Source: Hyphomicrobium_A sp964405975 (GTDB lineage: Bacteria > Pseudomonadota > Alphaproteobacteria > Rhizobiales > Hyphomicrobiaceae). From it: a stretch of DNA of 60,518 nt. The stretch covers positions 1-60,518 of the forward strand of contig CAYOPW010000006.1 of NCBI GenBank assembly GCA_964405975.1, written 5' to 3'. The notes below the pieces were generated by a model, which made no database searches, had not been told where the DNA came from, and saw only the letters and a list, made by a program, of their open reading frames with translations. The position numbers and the translations under genes were made by a program. Positions 7,521 to 16,033 of the stretch are shown in pieces. Every line of letters begins with the position of its first letter. Positions within the stretch are counted from its first letter, which is position 1.

Positions 7521-9524
7521 CTACTCAGCTGCTGCGCGGGCTGTCGCGCGGCCGGCCTCACTTGCCTTGTAATGCAAAGGCCCGCCCCGGAACGGTGCAA
7601 ACCCGGTACCGAAGATCAAGCCTGCATCTACCAAATCGGCAGTCTCGACGACGTGCTCATCAAGGCTCTTTTGCGCCTCCACGATCATGGGCTCGACCAG
7701 CTCCCGCCCAAGGCGCTCTACCGCGGCCGTGTCGAAAGTTTCGTCCGTTTTTTCGATCTTACCCTTCTTCCACACGTAGAAACCCTCCCCCGTTTTCTTG
7801 CCAAGCTTGCCTTCGGCCACGAGCCGCTCAAGCTTTGAGCCCTCAGAGGGGTACCCAAGGATCTTGGCGACGTGGGCACACACATCCAGCCCGACAGAAT
7901 CGGCCAGCTCGATCGGGCCCATGGGCATACCAAATGCGCGCGCAGCTTCGTCGATACGCTCCTTGTTCTCGCCTTTCTCAAGACGGTGCATGGCGCCGAA
8001 CATATAGGGCGTCAGCACACGGTTGACCAAAAAGCCGGGTACGCTCTTGGTGATCAGGGGAAACTTGTCGATCGCTGTAACGAAGGCAGCACCGCGCTTG
8101 ATTTCGTCCTCGCGGCTGGAAGAGCCGCGCACCACCTCCACCAACGGCATGAGAGCGACGGGGTTGAAGAAGTGCAACCCTATTAGGCGCCCGGGGTCAG
8201 GGAGGCCCTTGGCAATGTCTTCGATCAGTAGCGAGGATGTATTGGTTGCCAGCAGAGCATCCGATTTGATCTTGTCCTCGATTTCGGCGAGTACCTTCTG
8301 CTTTATCTCTAGGTTTTCCACGATCGCCTCGATCACGACATCGGCGCGCTCAAGCCCCTCGCCGTTGGGATCGGCAATCAGACGCGCCTTGGCCGCATCG
8401 CGCTGAGCCGCGGTCTTGAATTTTCGCGCAAATAGCTTGCCTTGCGCGGCAATCCCCTTCTCGATTTGCTCAGGCGAGATGTCTTGTAGCGTCACCTCCA
8501 TTCCGGAGACGACGCACCAGCCCGCGATATCCGCACCCATGGTGCCCGCGCCAACGACGTGGGCGCGCTGCGGGCGCCAACCAAAGTTCTTCGGTGCCTG
8601 CCCCTTCAACAACTCAGACAGCCGAAACACGCGGCGCAGGTTGCGTGATTGATCGGACACCATGAGCGGCGCAAAGGCACGTGTCTCAGCCGCCTTCATC
8701 GCCTCTTCATTGCCGCCGTGGCGTTCAAACAAATCGATCAGACGGAAGGGTGCGGGATAGTGATCCTCGCGCACCTTCTTTCTCGTTTCTTGGCGCATGC
8801 GGTTTGCGACCAGCCCCCGCAGCGGCCACAGCGCAAGTGAGGCTTTCGCATAGCCGGCCGGCTTGGATTTACGATTCCTCAGAACTGCTTTACGCGCTGC
8901 CCACAGAAGCGTTCCGCGGCTTTCAACGAGTTGATCGACAAAACCGGCGGCACGTGCCGCCGATGCGCTCATCATCTTGCCCGTCAGCATTGCCTGCATC
9001 GCCGACAACGCGCCTGCCTGCCGGATGGAGCGTGCCGTACCATTGAAGCCGGGAAAGATGCCAAGCTTGACCTCCGGGAAGCCCAGTCGCGTTCCAGGAT
9101 CACGGGTCGCAATTCTGTAATGGCACGCCAGAATCAGCTCAAGCCCGCCGCCTAAGCAGAAGCCATTTATCGCGGCCACGACCGGCACGGGTAAACGCTC
9201 AATACGATCGAACAGGGCGTTCACCGGCCGCAATTTGTCGATGACGTCCATCTCGGTTGTAAGATCTTCGAACTCGCGGATGTCCGCCCCTACGATAAAT
9301 CCGCGTGGTTTGGCAGAGGAGATAACGAGACCGCGGATTTCGCGCTTGCGCGCGCCCTGCTCCACGTTCTGGACGATATGCATCAGTTCTTCGAAGGGGC
9401 GGCGGCCGAGCGAATTTTGGCTTTCACCTTCGCGATCGAACTCAGCCCACGCGATACCCCACTGATCGACGAAATACTTCCAGTCTTTCAGTTCGGGCAA
9501 TGGCTTCGATACTGATTTGAACAT
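7521..9524 (-). CDS. fadJ: Bifunctional enoyl-CoA hydratase / 3-hydroxyacyl-CoA dehydrogenase (FadJ-like)
   Basis: A 667-residue alpha subunit of the beta-oxidation complex. The N-terminal hydratase half has FCLGGGLELILA and LGFPEVKLGIFPGFNGT, each with its catalytic Glu. The dehydrogenase half has the NAD motif VVGAGTMGADIAG near residue 325 and the catalytic His in LIGLHFFNPV. AGAGG precedes the ATG. It lies between fadE (78 bp upstream) and fadI (48 bp downstream). Length is close to FadJ (about 714), slightly short at the C-terminus. The FadB alternative is less likely given the FadI-type partner. Confidence 0.92.
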   Translation of the reverse strand: MFKSVSKPLPELKDWKYFVDQWGIAWAEFDREGESQNSLGRRPFEELMHIVQNVEQGARKREIRGLVISSAKPRGFIVGADIREFEDLTTEMDVIDKLRPVNALFDRIERLPVPVVAAINGFCLGGGLELILACHYRIATRDPGTRLGFPEVKLGIFPGFNGTARSIRQAGALSAMQAMLTGKMMSASAARAAGFVDQLVESRGTLLWAARKAVLRNRKSKPAGYAKASLALWPLRGLVANRMRQETRKKVREDHYPAPFRLIDLFERHGGNEEAMKAAETRAFAPLMVSDQSRNLRRVFRLSELLKGQAPKNFGWRPQRAHVVGAGTMGADIAGWCVVSGMEVTLQDISPEQIEKGIAAQGKLFARKFKTAAQRDAAKARLIADPNGEGLERADVVIEAIVENLEIKQKVLAEIEDKIKSDALLATNTSSLLIEDIAKGLPDPGRLIGLHFFNPVALMPLVEVVRGSSSREDEIKRGAAFVTAIDKFPLITKSVPGFLVNRVLTPYMFGAMHRLEKGENKERIDEAARAFGMPMGPIELADSVGLDVCAHVAKILGYPSEGSKLERLVAEGKLGKKTGEGFYVWKKGKIEKTDETFDTAAVERLGRELVEPMIVEAQKSLDEHVVETADLVDAGLIFGTGFAPFRGGPLHYKASEAGRATARAAAE

Positions 9525-9602
9525 TCACGGACCTCTTTACGGGATGGCCTGCCTGATTGCGGCTAACACACGCGCGACCGGAGACCTTCTACTAGACGAG
9601 TT

Positions 9603-12107
9603 TTACTCTGCCGCAGCGCTTTCGGCGCGGCGCGAATTGTGCCCCACCTTCACATGATGGGGCTTCACCTCTGCGGGATCGAAATCGTCGACGGCAATGA
9701 CGCGAGCCGTGAGTGTTTCGACCTCGCGCAATTGCTGACCTTCACTCTCAGTCAAAACCCCCTTGGCGACCGCGTCTCCAATCCAGTCGACGCCGTGATA
9801 GCGGCGCACTGTCCCTGCCCGGATTGCGCGTTCAAGCTTCTTCTCCGTCTCCTCCGCCGCGACCACTTTTTTGAGCGTAACTTCTAGCAGTCCCGTCGGA
9901 TCATCGACGTCCTGCGAGACGTAGATATGACACGTGAGGCGATCGCGCACCTCAGGCGCCTGCAGCACCAGTCTAACCACGCGATGGCCCAGGGCATCGC
10001 TCGCAGGCCGGTAAGGGCGTCCCAGCGGGAAGACCACACTACGCATCAACCAACGCAACGGCGCAACGGGGAAGTTATCGATGACACCGCGCATAGCTTC
10101 TTGATAGCGGAAGAGCCCATTGGCCGCGGCCAATGCGACGATGTCTTTGTCGCTCGACAGTTTCCCCTCATCCTCAAAGCGCTTCAAAACGCACGCCACA
10201 AAGAAAAGCTCGGAGAGTGCGTCCGCGAGGCGCCCGGTAAGCTTTTGCTTGGTCTTGAGGCCCCCACCCAGGACGACGACGGTCATGTCGGCGACAAAAG
10301 CGAAACTGCGGCTCGCGCGTCCAAGCTGGCGGTACCACTGCGCCTGACCGGCGGAATGCTCAGGCTGGGTGCTGAACTGGCCGCCCGTGATATTGTGGAA
10401 GAAGGCCCCGCAAGCATTCGCGACAGAGAACGAGATGTGTTCTCCGAAAGCCTTCTCGAATTTCTCCTGTCCGCGCTCGCCGTCCAAATCCTGGGCTGCG
10501 TGTATCTCGTCAAAGAGATAGGGGTGCGAACGCAGCGCGCCTTGCGCAAAGGTGATCAGCGTGCGCGTCAGAATATTGGCGCCTTCCACCGTAATGCCGA
10601 CCGGAACCATCTGGTAGGCCGATTGCAGGTAGTTCGAGGGCCCATCGCAGATGGCTCGGCCTCCGTGGACATCGAAAGCATCATTGACGGACTGGCGCAT
10701 ACGCTCAGTCGTCTGGTACTTCATCAAGGCCGAGAGCACCGAGGGGCGTTCGCCGCGCGAGACCATGGCGGCCGTCACGCCGCGCGCCGCCTCGCAAGCA
10801 TAAGCAGTCTCAATCATACGCGTCAGTGGCTCTTCGACACCTTCCATGCGTGCGACGGGCAGCCCGAACTGCTTGCGAATACGCCCATAGGCGCTGGTGA
10901 AACGCAGCAATGCCTTGGCGCCCGCGGTCGCCGAAGACGGCAGCGATATGGCACGACCCGCCGACAGACACTCCATCAACATGCGCCACCCTTGGCCGAC
11001 CATCTTCTCGCCACCGATCACCCAATCAATAGGAATGAAGACGTCCTTGCCCCAGTTGGGACCGTTGGGGAATGCGTTGCCACAAGGCAAATGCCGGCGT
11101 CCAATGCTGACGCCAGAATGAGTCGTCGGGATCATTGCAACCGTGATGCCGATGTTCTCGCCCTTGCCTAGAATATTGTCGGGATCGAACAGCCGGAAGG
11201 CGAGACCGAGTAGCGTCGCCTTGGGTCCCAGGGTGATGTAGCGCTTATCCCACGTCAGGCGGATGCCAACGACGTCTTTGCCGTCGTGCTGGCCGCGCGC
11301 AACGATTCCGATGTCACGCATGGTCGCGGCGTCTGAACCTGACGTCGGGCCGGTCAAAGCGAAACAGGGAACCTCCTCACCTGTCGCCAACCGCGGCAAG
11401 TAATGCGCCATCTGCTCCTCGGTGCCATACTTCTCAATCAATTCACCCGGGCCCAGCGAATTCGGCACCATGACAATGGTGACAACGTCAGGAGAGCGCG
11501 AGGCAACTTTGCCAATGATGAGGGATTGGGCCTGTGCCGAGAATCCAAGGCCGCCATGCTCTTTGGAGATGAGCATTCCGAGGAAACCGTGCTTCTTGAC
11601 AAAGTTCCAAATCTTATCGGGAACCTCCGCCTCGGCATGGCGCATCTGCCAGTCGTCAATCATTTCACAGAGCCCTTCCGTCGGGCCATCGAGGAAGGTC
11701 TGCTCTTCAGTGGTCAATACGACGGGTGCAACGGACCTCAGCTTGTCCCAGTCCGGCGTGCCTGAAAATAGCTCCGCGTCGAAACCGACGGTACCCGCTT
11801 CGAGCGCTTGGGCTTCGGTGTCGGAGACTTTTGGCATCATGCCCTTGATGAGCTTGAATGCCGGCGCGATCAGCACGGTACGGCGAATGACCGGGATGGC
11901 CAGAAGGGCAAAGACGATAGCGATGAGCCAGAAAAGGTAGCCAACGATGCCCGGTGAAGGGTCGCTAATGGTGCCACCGACACCCGACTGCCAGATAATG
12001 GCCGCAGCCGCGGTGCCCAGTGCCCACGCCCACAACGGTGCCTTGTACATGCCGAGTGCGACGACGCCAGCCACCACCAGCGCAAGAAATACGAGCAACT
12101 CGACCAT
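9603..12107 (-). CDS. fadE: Acyl-CoA dehydrogenase, FadE type
   Basis: An 834-residue flavoprotein catalysing the first oxidation of acyl-CoA. Hydrophobic segments at about residues 3-22, 28-42 and 52-72 tether it to the membrane, as in E. coli FadE (814 aa). The central acyl-CoA dehydrogenase domain shows FALTGPTSGSDAATM and the helical region DVHGGRAICDGPSNYLQ. GGAGG lies 11 bases before the start. It is the first gene of the minus-strand run fadE-fadJ-fadI-cfa, so the operon covers every beta-oxidation step after activation, and the ligase is opposite at 3039-4775. Confidence 0.93.
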   Translation of the reverse strand: MVELLVFLALVVAGVVALGMYKAPLWAWALGTAAAAIIWQSGVGGTISDPSPGIVGYLFWLIAIVFALLAIPVIRRTVLIAPAFKLIKGMMPKVSDTEAQALEAGTVGFDAELFSGTPDWDKLRSVAPVVLTTEEQTFLDGPTEGLCEMIDDWQMRHAEAEVPDKIWNFVKKHGFLGMLISKEHGGLGFSAQAQSLIIGKVASRSPDVVTIVMVPNSLGPGELIEKYGTEEQMAHYLPRLATGEEVPCFALTGPTSGSDAATMRDIGIVARGQHDGKDVVGIRLTWDKRYITLGPKATLLGLAFRLFDPDNILGKGENIGITVAMIPTTHSGVSIGRRHLPCGNAFPNGPNWGKDVFIPIDWVIGGEKMVGQGWRMLMECLSAGRAISLPSSATAGAKALLRFTSAYGRIRKQFGLPVARMEGVEEPLTRMIETAYACEAARGVTAAMVSRGERPSVLSALMKYQTTERMRQSVNDAFDVHGGRAICDGPSNYLQSAYQMVPVGITVEGANILTRTLITFAQGALRSHPYLFDEIHAAQDLDGERGQEKFEKAFGEHISFSVANACGAFFHNITGGQFSTQPEHSAGQAQWYRQLGRASRSFAFVADMTVVVLGGGLKTKQKLTGRLADALSELFFVACVLKRFEDEGKLSSDKDIVALAAANGLFRYQEAMRGVIDNFPVAPLRWLMRSVVFPLGRPYRPASDALGHRVVRLVLQAPEVRDRLTCHIYVSQDVDDPTGLLEVTLKKVVAAEETEKKLERAIRAGTVRRYHGVDWIGDAVAKGVLTESEGQQLREVETLTARVIAVDDFDPAEVKPHHVKVGHNSRRAESAAAE

Positions 12108-12374
12108 CCTATAGTGCCTCCGCAGGGCGTGCCAAAGCCGCGCTCAAGAACTTGCAACGAGCTAGACTGCGGCACATTTCGTTGGCGTAAAAGGTTAACG
12201 TTGGTTTGAAAAGGGGTCCATTGGCTGTGAGCGGGGCGGCCCGACGTCACCATGCCCGCTCCAAAAAGGTGTGTCCATTATAACGGCTTTCTCCCGGACG
12301 CGAGAGACCCGGGCGGGCTACCCCACCACTTTTGGGCAAGAGCGCGAAGGTACAAAATTGAGGAAAGCGACGGG

Positions 12375-12713
12375 ATGACCAGGACCGGCTATCTGGCAAT
12401 GGCCGCTGCGGCGCTGACGATAGCATTTGCGGCGACGCGCGGGGGACAGGACGAGCGACAGGCGTATGGCCGCCATCTCGCCGCCGAATGCACGTCCTGT
12501 CACCGCCTGGACGGAGCCCCCAGCGCCATTCCCTCCATTTTGGGCAAGCCCCAGGACGAGTTCATGGCGCTGCTCAGCGCCTACCGGAACGGACGCAAGA
12601 CGAACCCGGTGATGGTCTCCGTGGCGAAGTCGCTTGATGACGAGCAGATGGCGGCGCTGGCGGCCTATTTCGGTTCGCTGCCAGCCTCGAACAGTGACGC
12701 CGGGCTGAAATAA
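12375..12713 (+). CDS. Periplasmic class I c-type cytochrome (FccA/SoxE-like)
   Basis: A 112-residue monohaem cytochrome. Residues 1-24 form a signal peptide (MTRTGYLAMAAAALTIAFAA); haem attachment is CTSCH at 39-43 and the likely axial Met is Met80 in TNPVMVSVAKSL. The start at 12375 is chosen because GAGGAAAG lies seven bases upstream; a frame opening at 12252 has no signal. It ends 7 bp from the convergent flavoprotein gene at 12721. With that partner it would be the electron-accepting subunit of a flavocytochrome c sulfide dehydrogenase. Its tail-to-tail orientation, rather than an operon, is unusual for such subunits, so the partnership is inferred. Confidence 0.85.
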   Translation: MTRTGYLAMAAAALTIAFAATRGGQDERQAYGRHLAAECTSCHRLDGAPSAIPSILGKPQDEFMALLSAYRNGRKTNPVMVSVAKSLDDEQMAALAAYFGSLPASNSDAGLK

Positions 12714-12720
12714 TGAGGAG

Positions 12721-14043
12721 CTAACCTTTTGGCCGGAGAGATGCCTTCTCATTGAAGGCATCGAGAATGATCGCTTGATACCAGGCAATGCTTTCACGAT
12801 AATTCTGCTTACGAACCTCGGCGCTCTCCGACCTTTGCGATACGAAACCGCCGCTGGCTGAGAGGAATGCTTTGCCGTCCTTATCGGCAGGACGATAGCT
12901 GGCACCAATCTTGATGCTGTCGTCGGCGGCAAGCAGCGACCAGCACGTGTTGCGGAAACGCGGCGGATATCTCCTTGCGCCTGAAAGATCAGCCAGAATA
13001 TCGGCTGCAACGACTTTCGCCTGACTGTTGGCGGAGAACGCCGACTTCGGCATCTCCACCGCAATCGATGAATCCCCCAGCACGTAGACGTCTCTTAGCT
13101 TGGTCGAGGTGAAACGTACTGGATCGATCGGACACCAGTCGCCGTCCGTACAGCCGGCCTTGCGCGCAAAGGCGCCCGCCTTTTGCGCAGGTATGATGTT
13201 AGCCACGCCTGCTTTGATGCGTATGCCTGCTCCAGTCACGACCTCCATTGTGCCTGGGTCGACTTTCACCACGCGGAAATCATCGATCTCATTGGTCAGG
13301 TTCAGGTCGATGATGTCATCGTAGTACGTGCGGAACGCCTCTTCGAATGCGGCCTGTTTGGAAAACGTCCGCTTCGCATCAAATATAATGAGCTTGGACT
13401 TGGGCTTTTTCGTCTTGAGAAAATGCGCGATCATGCACGCCCGTTCGTAAGGTCCCGGTGGGCAGCGATACGGGTTCTCTGGAACCGCCATGACCACAAC
13501 GCCACCATCGTCCATCGCCTCAAGCTGTTGCATCAGAAGCAATGTCTGCGCGCCAGCCATCCATGCGTGCGGCATGATCTGGGCCGCCGCAGGCGAGTAT
13601 CCTTCGATCGTGTCGAACTTGAAACCGATGCCAGGCGAGAGCACCAGCCGGTCGTATTTGAGCGCACCACCGCTCTTGAGCGTTACGGCCTTTTTGGCCG
13701 AATCGATATCGCTTGCGGTGTCGATCACCACGTTGATGCCAAGCTTGCGCAACCCGTCATAGGAATGCTGTAGCGATGCAAACGTGCGGAAGCCGCCAAA
13801 ATAGTGGTTTGAATTGAAGCAGGTCGTATAGATGGGGTGCTTTTCGACGAGTGTGACGTCGAGTTGTGCATCCTCACTTTTAAGGATGCGTGCAACGCTG
13901 GCGCCGCCCGCACCGCCGCCGATAACCACAACCTTGGCCGCCCCCTTGGCGATCACCATATTCCCAAAGAGTATCGAACTTGCCGCAGTCAGCCCGGCGC
14001 CGCCGATGAGCTGCCCAAATTGCCTGCGATCAAGTTTCGACAT
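12721..14043 (-). CDS. Flavocytochrome c sulfide dehydrogenase flavoprotein (FccB/SoxF-like)
   Basis: A 440-residue FAD protein for periplasmic sulfide oxidation. The N-terminus is a Tat signal (DRRQFGQLIGGAGLTAAS), followed by the dinucleotide fold VVVIGGGAGGASVARIL. Cys75 in IYTTCFNSN sits where FccB carries its covalently bound FAD; further cysteines in PYRCPPGPYERACM and FRNTCWSL fit the redox-active pair. The C-terminal segment has the flavocytochrome c dimerisation-type region (IKIGASYRPADKDGKAF). It is divergent from soxYZ (68 bp between starts) and convergent with the cytochrome gene. A sulfide:quinone reductase is the main alternative, but the Tat signal and cytochrome neighbour favour FccB/SoxF. 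Confidence 0.87.
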   Translation of the reverse strand: MSKLDRRQFGQLIGGAGLTAASSILFGNMVIAKGAAKVVVIGGGAGGASVARILKSEDAQLDVTLVEKHPIYTTCFNSNHYFGGFRTFASLQHSYDGLRKLGINVVIDTASDIDSAKKAVTLKSGGALKYDRLVLSPGIGFKFDTIEGYSPAAAQIMPHAWMAGAQTLLLMQQLEAMDDGGVVVMAVPENPYRCPPGPYERACMIAHFLKTKKPKSKLIIFDAKRTFSKQAAFEEAFRTYYDDIIDLNLTNEIDDFRVVKVDPGTMEVVTGAGIRIKAGVANIIPAQKAGAFARKAGCTDGDWCPIDPVRFTSTKLRDVYVLGDSSIAVEMPKSAFSANSQAKVVAADILADLSGARRYPPRFRNTCWSLLAADDSIKIGASYRPADKDGKAFLSASGGFVSQRSESAEVRKQNYRESIAWYQAIILDAFNEKASLRPKG

Positions 14044-14111
14044 GGTGTCTTGTTCCTGGCTGGTTGTTCCCGGTATCGTTGGCGACAGTAACTACACCCG
14101 GCAATTCCGCA

Positions 14112-14594
14112 ATGAAGAAGCGTAAACGTGTCAGGATTATTGGGCGGCGCGATGTCTTGCTCGGGGCGGGCGCGGCTGTCCTCGTTGCCGCGGCTCTGCG
14201 CGCCGTCCCTGAGGCCAGGGCTGGCAAAAGAAGCGCCCAGTTTGACGCTTCCCTAAAAGCGTTGCTCGGCGATGCAGAGCCGGTAAGCAGCGGGATAGAA
14301 TTGGATCTTCCCGACGCGGTCGAGAACGGCGACTACGTCCCACTCTCAATTTCAGTGGAAAGTCCGATGACGGAGGAGAGCCACGTTAAGGCGATCCACT
14401 TGCTCTCGACCGCTAACCCGCGCGCAGACGCTGCAAGCTACCACTTCACACTATTGTCGGGTAAAGCCCGCGTTACCAGCCGCATGCGATTGGCTATGAC
14501 GCAGGAGGTCATTGCCATCGCTGAGATGAGTGACGGAAAGTTTTTGATGAGCGCACGCAACGTTGACGTAAAAATTGGCGGGTGTGGAATTTAG
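14112..14594 (+). CDS. soxY: Sulfur-carrier protein SoxY
   Basis: A 160-residue protein with a Tat signal (GRRDVLLGAGAAVLVAAALR, cleavage near ARA-G) and a C-terminal swinging arm ending VKIGGCGI. Cys158 would carry the covalently bound sulfur intermediate. Canonical SoxY ends GGCGG; here the last Gly is Ile. The start at 14112 places the Tat motif near the N-terminus; an upstream in-frame start at 14064 overlaps the divergent promoter. soxZ follows 19 bp downstream. No soxAX, soxB or soxCD is in the window, so SoxYZ may serve another sulfur route or the rest of Sox is elsewhere. Confidence 0.9.
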   Translation: MKKRKRVRIIGRRDVLLGAGAAVLVAAALRAVPEARAGKRSAQFDASLKALLGDAEPVSSGIELDLPDAVENGDYVPLSISVESPMTEESHVKAIHLLSTANPRADAASYHFTLLSGKARVTSRMRLAMTQEVIAIAEMSDGKFLMSARNVDVKIGGCGI

Positions 14595-14613
14595 CTTTGA
14601 AAGCGATGATGCA

Positions 14614-14937
14614 ATGAAAAAGCCTCCACGCATAAAGATTCCCGAAACGGCCAAGGCCGGAGAGGTGATCGAGATAAAGACGCTCGCCACCCACATTATG
14701 GAGACGGGGAACCGCAAGGACGCTAAGGGCAAAACGATTGCGCGCGATATTATTCACACGTTCAAGGCCACGTTCGCAGGAAAGCCCGTCTTTTCCGCCG
14801 ACCTCGGGCCCGGCATTGCCGCCAACCCCTATATCGCCTTTTACCTCAAAGTTCCCGGTCCCGGCGCGCTGGAACTGACATGGCTGGACGATTCCGGTAA
14901 CAAGACCGTAGAAACTGTACCGCTCAACGTGGTTTGA
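14614..14937 (+). CDS. soxZ: Sulfur-carrier complex protein SoxZ
   Basis: A 107-residue protein, the usual SoxZ length, forming the heterodimer that carries SoxY. Readable family features are PRIKIPETAKAGEVIEIKTL near the start, HIMETGNRKD and the terminal immunoglobulin-like strands PGALELTWLDDSGNKT. The start at 14614 follows GAAAG; an earlier in-frame GTG or ATG-like start would overlap soxY. It has no signal peptide, as expected because SoxZ is exported bound to SoxY. It lies directly downstream of soxY in one unit. Confidence 0.92.
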   Translation: MKKPPRIKIPETAKAGEVIEIKTLATHIMETGNRKDAKGKTIARDIIHTFKATFAGKPVFSADLGPGIAANPYIAFYLKVPGPGALELTWLDDSGNKTVETVPLNVV

Positions 14938-15022
14938 GGACCGGCCAGGGGCACTCGCGACGATATTCACGCTTGGCTTGCTTACCCAGTTTGCCACCGG
15001 TGCCAGCCAGAGGGACTTTTAC

Positions 15023-16033
15023 GTGACCGACGTGTTCATGCTGCTCGGCGGCTTTCTCCTGCTCACCTTTGGTGGAGAACTTCTTGTACGCGGCTCCGTT
15101 TCTTTTGCCGAAGCCCTTGGCATCTCGCCGCTGATCGTCGGACTCACGTTTGTAGGTTTTGGCACATCGATGCCCGAACTCGTCACTAGCGTGCAGGCCG
15201 CCCGCATCGGAGCCTCTGGTATTGCCGTCGGAAATTTTGTGGGCTCCAACATCGCCAATACCTTGCTTGTGCTTGGGCTCGCCGCGCTTTTCGCACCGAT
15301 CGCAATGCGAAAATCGGCAATTAAGCGCGATGGTATCTTCGTTCTTGTCATCTCAATCGCGTTCGCATTGATCTCGGTTTTCTACACTCTGGATCGCATC
15401 GTCGGTGTCGGCTTCCTCACGCTGCTGGGCGCATATCTTATCTACGCCTACCGGCAGGAAGCAGCGGAGTGGGAAACATGGAAGGAGGGCCATACGTCGG
15501 TTTTTGAGAAGGCGGAGGCCTACAGCCAGTTACGCGACGGCGTGCACGATCTCACTATTGAGGAAGCGAGGGCTGCGCGCGCTGCCATCGTGGTGGCCTT
15601 GATCATGGCGGTCTTCGGACTCGTCGTCGTTATTGGAGGCGGTACAATTCTCGTGGATGGGGCAGTGGCTCTTGCCCACAAATTCGATATCTCTGAGTCG
15701 GTCATCGGGCTGACGATCGTGGCCATCGGCACATCAATGCCGGAGATCGTAACCTCGCTAATCGCAGCCATGCACAAGCATTCCGATGTCGCGCTCGGCA
15801 ACATCATGGGCTCCAACATCTATAATATCCTGGCTATTGGCGGCACAACCGCGTTGATTGCGCCAACGAATGTCCCGGAACGTATCGCTCACGTCGATAA
15901 TCTCGTGATGGTCGGAGCCGCAGTGCTGCTGCTTACGTTTGCGCGCACAGGTTACAGGGTGGTGCGATTGGAGGGCCTGGTACTGCTCGCGTTCTATTTC
16001 ACCTATATCTGGATGCTTTGGCCCGTGACCTAG
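15023..16033 (+). CDS. Calcium/sodium antiporter (YrbG-type CaCA family)
   Basis: A 336-residue inner-membrane exchanger with about ten hydrophobic segments. The two alpha-repeats are readable: FVGFGTSMPELVTSVQAA with GNFVGSNIANTLL in the first half, and VAIGTSMPEIVTSLIAA with GNIMGSNIYNILA in the second. The two halves have opposite topology around a cytosolic loop (TSVFEKAEAYSQLRDGVHDL). GTG at 15023 is chosen since AGAGGGA lies seven bases upstream; a TTG at 14978 is weaker. It lies 85 bp after soxZ on the same strand, but a functional tie to sulfur oxidation is not evident. Its TAG stop is shared, in CTAG, with the convergent gene. Confidence 0.9.
   Translation: MTDVFMLLGGFLLLTFGGELLVRGSVSFAEALGISPLIVGLTFVGFGTSMPELVTSVQAARIGASGIAVGNFVGSNIANTLLVLGLAALFAPIAMRKSAIKRDGIFVLVISIAFALISVFYTLDRIVGVGFLTLLGAYLIYAYRQEAAEWETWKEGHTSVFEKAEAYSQLRDGVHDLTIEEARAARAAIVVALIMAVFGLVVVIGGGTILVDGAVALAHKFDISESVIGLTIVAIGTSMPEIVTSLIAAMHKHSDVALGNIMGSNIYNILAIGGTTALIAPTNVPERIAHVDNLVMVGAAVLLLTFARTGYRVVRLEGLVLLAFYFTYIWMLWPVT

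Noticed and set aside
9927..11171. A 414-codon open frame on the plus strand inside fadE
   Set aside because: It lies wholly antisense to a clear FadE, has no ribosome binding site and no family motif; long antisense frames are common in GC-rich DNA.
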